Part shown: positions 60,096 to 64,000 of the stretch, piece by piece
Layout of the letters: every line of letters starts with the position of its first letter
Position numbering within the stretch: position 1 is the stretch's first letter
Source of the DNA: Suillus spraguei
Taxonomy: Eukaryota; Basidiomycota; Agaricomycetes; Boletales; Suillaceae
Reading direction: 5' to 3'
DNA: 64,000 nt
Assembly: GCA_016800925.1 (NCBI GenBank)
Contig: JABCPU010000014.1
Location: forward strand, 348,779 to 412,778
The notes under the pieces: model-generated
Databases searched by the model: none
Told to the model about the DNA's origin: nothing
The model's input: only the letters and a program-made list of their open reading frames with translations
Translations under genes and position numbers: made by a program

Positions 60096-60607
60096 TGTTA
60101 CGAACTGGGGTGGCATCACCAGTGACAGTGAAAAGACACAGACGGTCTGCTGAGAAGTTCTACAATGTCCAGAAGAAGACAAGGTGAAAGTACAAAGAAC
60201 GCGTTCCGAGTACAGGGTTCAGCCTCAAAGACAAGTCTGAGAGGTTCTATGAGAATAGAGGCTAAGGCTAAGGAGTGCTTAGACTTAGAGACGATTCAAG
60301 ACGACTAAAGATTGGAGGTCTTTAGCGAAGAGGAATCCAAGTAAAACCCAGTAAGATTAAAGTAAAGAATCTACTACAAGTACACTGTGCTTATATAGGT
60401 ATATATGTGCACACAGACCTGGTAACTGTGAGAATATAACTGTGTATCCTAATAAGGAAGGCATGTATCATACAAGTGTGTTGAGACACATGAGTCAGTA
60501 ATAAAGACATGGGTTTAGCGTAGGCGTATGCTAAACCGGTTGAGTCCAAGAACGGAGTCATGGGGAGTCATGACATCACATGATATGACGTACTAGTTGA
60601 GTCATGT
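60096..60607 (-). repeat. Truncated gypsy-type LTR copy
   Basis: Starts TGTTACGAACTGGGGTGG and matches the LTR at 60608-61083 closely for about 400 bp, then diverges and stops at the start of that LTR. It looks like an older LTR into whose distal end the gypsy element inserted; its remainder would lie beyond the window. Confidence 0.65.
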
Positions 60608-61083
60608 TGTTACGAACTGGGGTGGCGTCACCAGCAACAGTGAAAAGACACAGCCGGTCTGCTGGGAAGTTCTTACAATGCCCAAAAGAGGACAAAATGA
60701 AAGTACAAGGAACGTGTTCCGAGTACGATCAAGGGTTCGGCCTCAAAGACTCGTCTTTGAGGTTCTGCGAGAATAGAGACTAAGACTAAGGAGTGCTTAG
60801 ACTTAGAGACGATTCAAGACGACTTAGGTTGGAGACCTAAGCAAAGGAGATTCCAGGTAAAACCCAGTAAGATTAAAGTAAAGAATCTACTACAAGTACA
60901 CTGTGCTTATATAGGCAAATATGTGCGCACAGACCAAGTAACCGTGAGAACGTAACTGTGTATCCTAATAAGGAAGGCATATGTTTGTACAGATGCATTG
61001 AGCATATGAGTCAAAGTCATGTGACATGATATACAAGTAAGAAGATAAAAGGAAAATGAATAGGGGCATGTACAACTGTAACA
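60608..61083 (-). repeat. 3' LTR of the gypsy element (476 bp)
   Basis: Ends TGTTACGAACTGG and CAACTGTAACA (plus strand), short inverted TGTTAC/GTAACA termini. Confidence 0.88.
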
Positions 61084-61093
61084 TTACCCCCTT
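61084..61093 (-). other. Polypurine tract of the gypsy element
   Basis: AAGGGGGTAA on the minus strand immediately precedes the 3' LTR, the standard position for the plus-strand primer. Confidence 0.75.
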
Positions 61094-61116
61094 ATTACGT
61101 TGAAAGTCACTGACTG

Positions 61117-62586
61117 TCAAACATCTCTGTTGTCGTCATAGACGGGATCATAGTCATCATAGTTAGCGACGTCTTCATCAGCGGCACTTCCTCCTAACAT
61201 ATATGCCGCTTCCTCTTCTGCTACAGTCCTCGCCCGTCGACCTTCTTTTCGTTGTCGACAGTTAATAAGATACTGTTCCCACCTACGCAGTGCATCATAA
61301 AATCCATCGTCCTTCCAAGTAAGCATAAACGGAGGTTCCCCATGACGCTGAGGGCAATAAATGGACAGATGGGTAGGAGCGTGTCGCAGACAAATTTGGC
61401 ATTGATAGTCGAGACAATTCTTTTGTTGGTGTCCGACGATGCCACAGAATCGGCATTTCATGTTTTCATCAGTGTTGGAAATGGACGTGCGTAATGGTGA
61501 TGGTGAGAGAATGGGTTTAGGACTGGCGGATCTAGCACGCTTCTTCCCTTTCTGTCATGTCATGCGTTTTAAAGCGAAGGCATTGTCACATCGAAGCTGC
61601 GCCTGTTGCTTGCTAGTTAGAGTGTACGCGGATGTGGGAAGGTCAGGAGTAGTCCCCCTTTCAGCAATCGTAAGAAGTTCGTTGGAGGAGGAAGGGGATG
61701 TGATGCTGAGGTATTTTATTAAGACCGGCGAGACAGGGTCCATTGGACCAAATGACGATGGGATAGACATGGGAGGGTGTATGTGAAGGTCGCGAAGTCG
61801 AGGACCGAGCACTACCAGCTCAACGACAGGGATTCCTAATAGTTTTGCGGCCTCACACTGTTCTTCTGTGCAAGGTTCATATAGCCATGTGGGATGGTCA
61901 TGGGAGACTGTGACGGGGGGCGGTGAAGTTGGTTGTTCGATAGGAGATGGGGTTCGAGGAGATGCAAGGTCAGCTTGCGTTTGTTGTAGATCAGTGATAG
62001 CTTCTTCGACTAAGTTTCTAGCTGCTCTAGTTTCAGCGACTGATTGTTGGATGGTTTCGACAACTGCGTTAGTGAGCTGCCCGATCTCTTGGACAGCAGT
62101 GCATAAGCCAGCAAGGGCGTCAACACTAGAATACACACGCGAAGAAGAGGGTACTGGAATAGGAAGTGGCGTATCTTCCTGCGGAGAGGGAGGTCGAGCA
62201 ATGCCTGCTCAACGTTCGGCCATGATGTGAATAGCTTCATCAACATCGCTTTTAAAAGAACCAGGAAGCAACAGCATAGCGTAAGAACGAATGCGTTTTT
62301 GAAGATGTAGGAAGCGTTGGCAGTATGTAGTGTCGGTGGTTTCGTTGGCTGTGGCTTCAATGAGAGCAGCGGTACAGATAATGTTGACGAGGAGGAGGGC
62401 CAGGAAAGCACCTCTTTCTGTGAGGATTCTTTCAATTTCAAGGGCATGTCCTTCACATAGAAGGGCAGCTTCGATGTAAGAAGTGTTGTTGATTTCGGTG
62501 GCAAGGGTTCCGTAGTTTTCAGCATCAGAGTCGGAGTCATTGTTGGCAACGGTGATGGGGGTGATATAAGCAGTGGGGAAAGACAT
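61117..62586 (-). pseudogene. Extra ORF after pol with zinc knuckle
   Basis: One continuous frame of 489 codons on the minus strand, interrupted by two TGA codons (62209-62211 and 61555-61557). The N-terminal part is helical with a possible coiled coil (ETRAARNLVEEAITDLQQTQ), then a Pro-rich linker. The C-terminal part has CRFCGIVGHQQKNC, a CX2CX4HX4C knuckle, followed by CQICLRHAPTHLSIYC and an acidic end. It sits between the chromodomain and the 3' LTR, where some retroelements carry an envelope gene, but there is no signal peptide or membrane helix typical of an envelope. The knuckle suggests nucleic-acid binding. Function unknown. Confidence 0.7.
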
Positions 62587-62640
62587 TTCGATGGTGGTAG
62601 TTGATCAAGTGCTGGTGCGGTTTGATTGACTGAAGGATAA

Positions 62641-63989
62641 TCAGAGGGCGTGTTGCTTCTTATAAGCATTCAAGATTCGAGCGGAGTTCTTCAAGTTCTT
62701 TTCTGGGAGCCATTTGTTATCTCCCGATGAATATCCTTTCCAGGAAACGAGATAGCGTCGGCGACTGCCAGTTCCTTTGTGAGAAAGAATTGCTTCTATT
62801 TCATATTCTTCCTCTTCTTCGATGATGTCAGGTGGTGGTTCAGGGAAGTTCGGACCATGTACATCTGTTTCGCTATAGGACGATAAGACAGAAGCGTGGA
62901 ACGTAGAATGAATTTTCCACTGCGGAGGGAGTTTGAGTGTGAACATGATGGGTGATAAGACTTTGATGATCGGGAAAGGTCCGTATCGCTTTGGCGCAAG
63001 TTTCCTTGATGGGAGTTTGAGTCTAAGATTGGCAGCAGATAGCCAAACCTTATCTCCGATCTTCCATGGAATGTACTTATCTCCTCGGGATCATTCAGCC
63101 ATTGTTTGCATTGCAATGTTATGGCAAGTGATTGCTTCTTCTCTTATCTTCTGCAGGGATCGTACTCGATCTTCTGCTGCGGGGACGGATGAATCTGGGA
63201 TAAGGTGGGGAATAGCGCGTGGTTCGTATCCCATCATCAAATAGAAGGGTGATGCATTCCTTGCATCATGTTTTTGGTGGTTGTGGACAAATTTGGTGAT
63301 TGGTAGATGTTCTACCCATTCTTCGGGGTTATTGTGGCAATAGATGCATAGATATGTTTCAAGTTCCTGATTTAGCCTTTCGGTTTGTCCATCAGTCTGC
63401 GGGTGATAAGCCGTAGATGGAGCGATGACGTAGTTGACAAGTCGGGCAAGCTCCTTAGAGAAGCGAGATAGGAATTGTGGGCCTCGATCCGAGATGACTT
63501 TGTCATGGAGTCCAAATCGTCGGTAGACGTGTTTCAAAATAGTTTAGCAACGCCTTCGGAAGTGATGGTTTTTAAACAAGGGATAATAATTACCCCCTTC
63601 GTAAGGCCATGGTCTACCACGACCATGATACTGTCAAAACCGCCAGAGACAGGGAGGTCAGTGACAAGATCGACAGAGAGCTGAGAAAAGGGTCGAGTCG
63701 CAGACGAGGGGATTGGGGCAAGTGGAGGTCGAACAGGGTGAGTATCGGCTTTCATTTGCTGACAAAGGGCGCAACCCTCGACGTAGTTCTGAATATAAGA
63801 GCCCATAGCGGGCCACCAAGCTTCTCGTTTGACGAGTTCTTCAGTCTTGAACCTGCCAGGATGTCCTGCGGTTGGATGATCATGATATTGTTTCAGGATA
63901 TCGGAACGATGCGCCGGTGGAATATAGGCACGATTCTTAAAGTAGAGGACGTTCTCCTCAATTTTCCAGTCAGAGAGTGCCGATTTCAT
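62641..63989 (-). pseudogene. Gypsy integrase with C-terminal chromodomain
   Basis: Minus-strand pieces in order: HDHPTAGHPGRFKTEELVKR and CALCQQMKAD (zinc-binding HHCC), DLVTDLPVSGGFDSIMVVVD (first Asp), VISDRGPQFLSRF (second Asp), STAYHPQTDGQTERLNQELE (Glu), GDKVWLSAANLRLKLPSRKL, then EYEIEAILSHKGTG with YLVSWKGYSSGDNKWLPE, a canonical chromodomain. One frameshift near 63535 and a TGA near 63092 break it. Chromodomain integrases are known to steer insertion to heterochromatin. The frame continues past the listed start toward the window edge. Confidence 0.9.
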
Positions 63990-64000
63990 AGGAGGAAGGC

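Larger units (their letters stand above)
60608..64000 (-). mobile_element. Ty3/gypsy chromodomain element, 3' half
   Basis: Reads on the minus strand from the window edge: integrase, chromodomain, an additional ORF, purine tract, 3' LTR (60608-61083). Reverse transcriptase and gag would lie beyond 64000. Several stops and frameshifts show that this copy is inactive. The possible left flank is CATGT (60603-60607); the matching copy is off the window. Confidence 0.88.

Noticed and set aside
60096..61083. Two adjacent LTR copies as a minimal complete retroelement
   Set aside because: There is no internal sequence between them and the first copy is truncated; the second belongs to the gypsy element to its right, as shown by the purine tract.

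Overview
The window is from a filamentous basidiomycete, most likely an Agaricomycete. The evidence is the gene families (FunK1 kinase, Plavaka and HARBI1 transposases, DUF6532-like protein, CHAT/TPR protein, Zn2Cys6 plus Fungal_trans_2 regulators), 50-60 bp introns with GT..AG ends, and a heavy load of LTR remnants. Species cannot be named from the sequence alone. Gene assignments are motif recognition by eye, not database searches.

Layout. 1-16.5 kb is a decayed accessory region: a split relic of a transcription-factor gene, an inverted-repeat element with a TA-flanked MITE and a solo LTR inside, a Plavaka transposase relic, a FunK1 kinase gene hit by two solo LTRs, and a DUF6532-like gene hit by another. 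16.5-26.6 kb holds a local expansion of a Zn2Cys6/Fungal_trans_2 family: one complete gene (24.5-26.6 kb), one intact copy without its DNA-binding exons (21.5-22.7 kb), two rearranged partial copies, and a kinase gene whose 3' end has been joined to the zinc-cluster exons. 27.5-36 kb is the quiet host-gene island: a double PH-domain protein, an acyl-CoA-binding protein, and a kelch-type single-pass membrane protein.

36.8-47.8 kb is one host gene that appears to read kinase - TPR - CHAT. It is split by a 7.5-kb Ty1/copia element, which itself carries a MITE and two solo LTRs, and again by a solo LTR in the TPR/CHAT part. 48-59 kb is a further nest: an unnamed Agaricomycete-type gene relic, three interlocked LTRs, and a HARBI1 transposase gene broken by two solo LTRs. 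60.6-64 kb is the 3' half of a Ty3/gypsy element with a chromodomain integrase and an extra zinc-knuckle ORF downstream of pol; it runs off the window.

The most striking pattern is that seven solo LTRs of one LTR group (and one look-alike) are flanked by 4-bp duplications of the form N-CG-N, whereas the LTRs of other families have 5-bp duplications without that pattern. In the duplications, in HARBI1 and in several nonsense codons the damage is CG to TG or CA, pointing to methylation-linked CpG decay. In almost every case, taking out the insertion plus one duplication copy puts the interrupted protein back in frame, which supports the boundaries given here.
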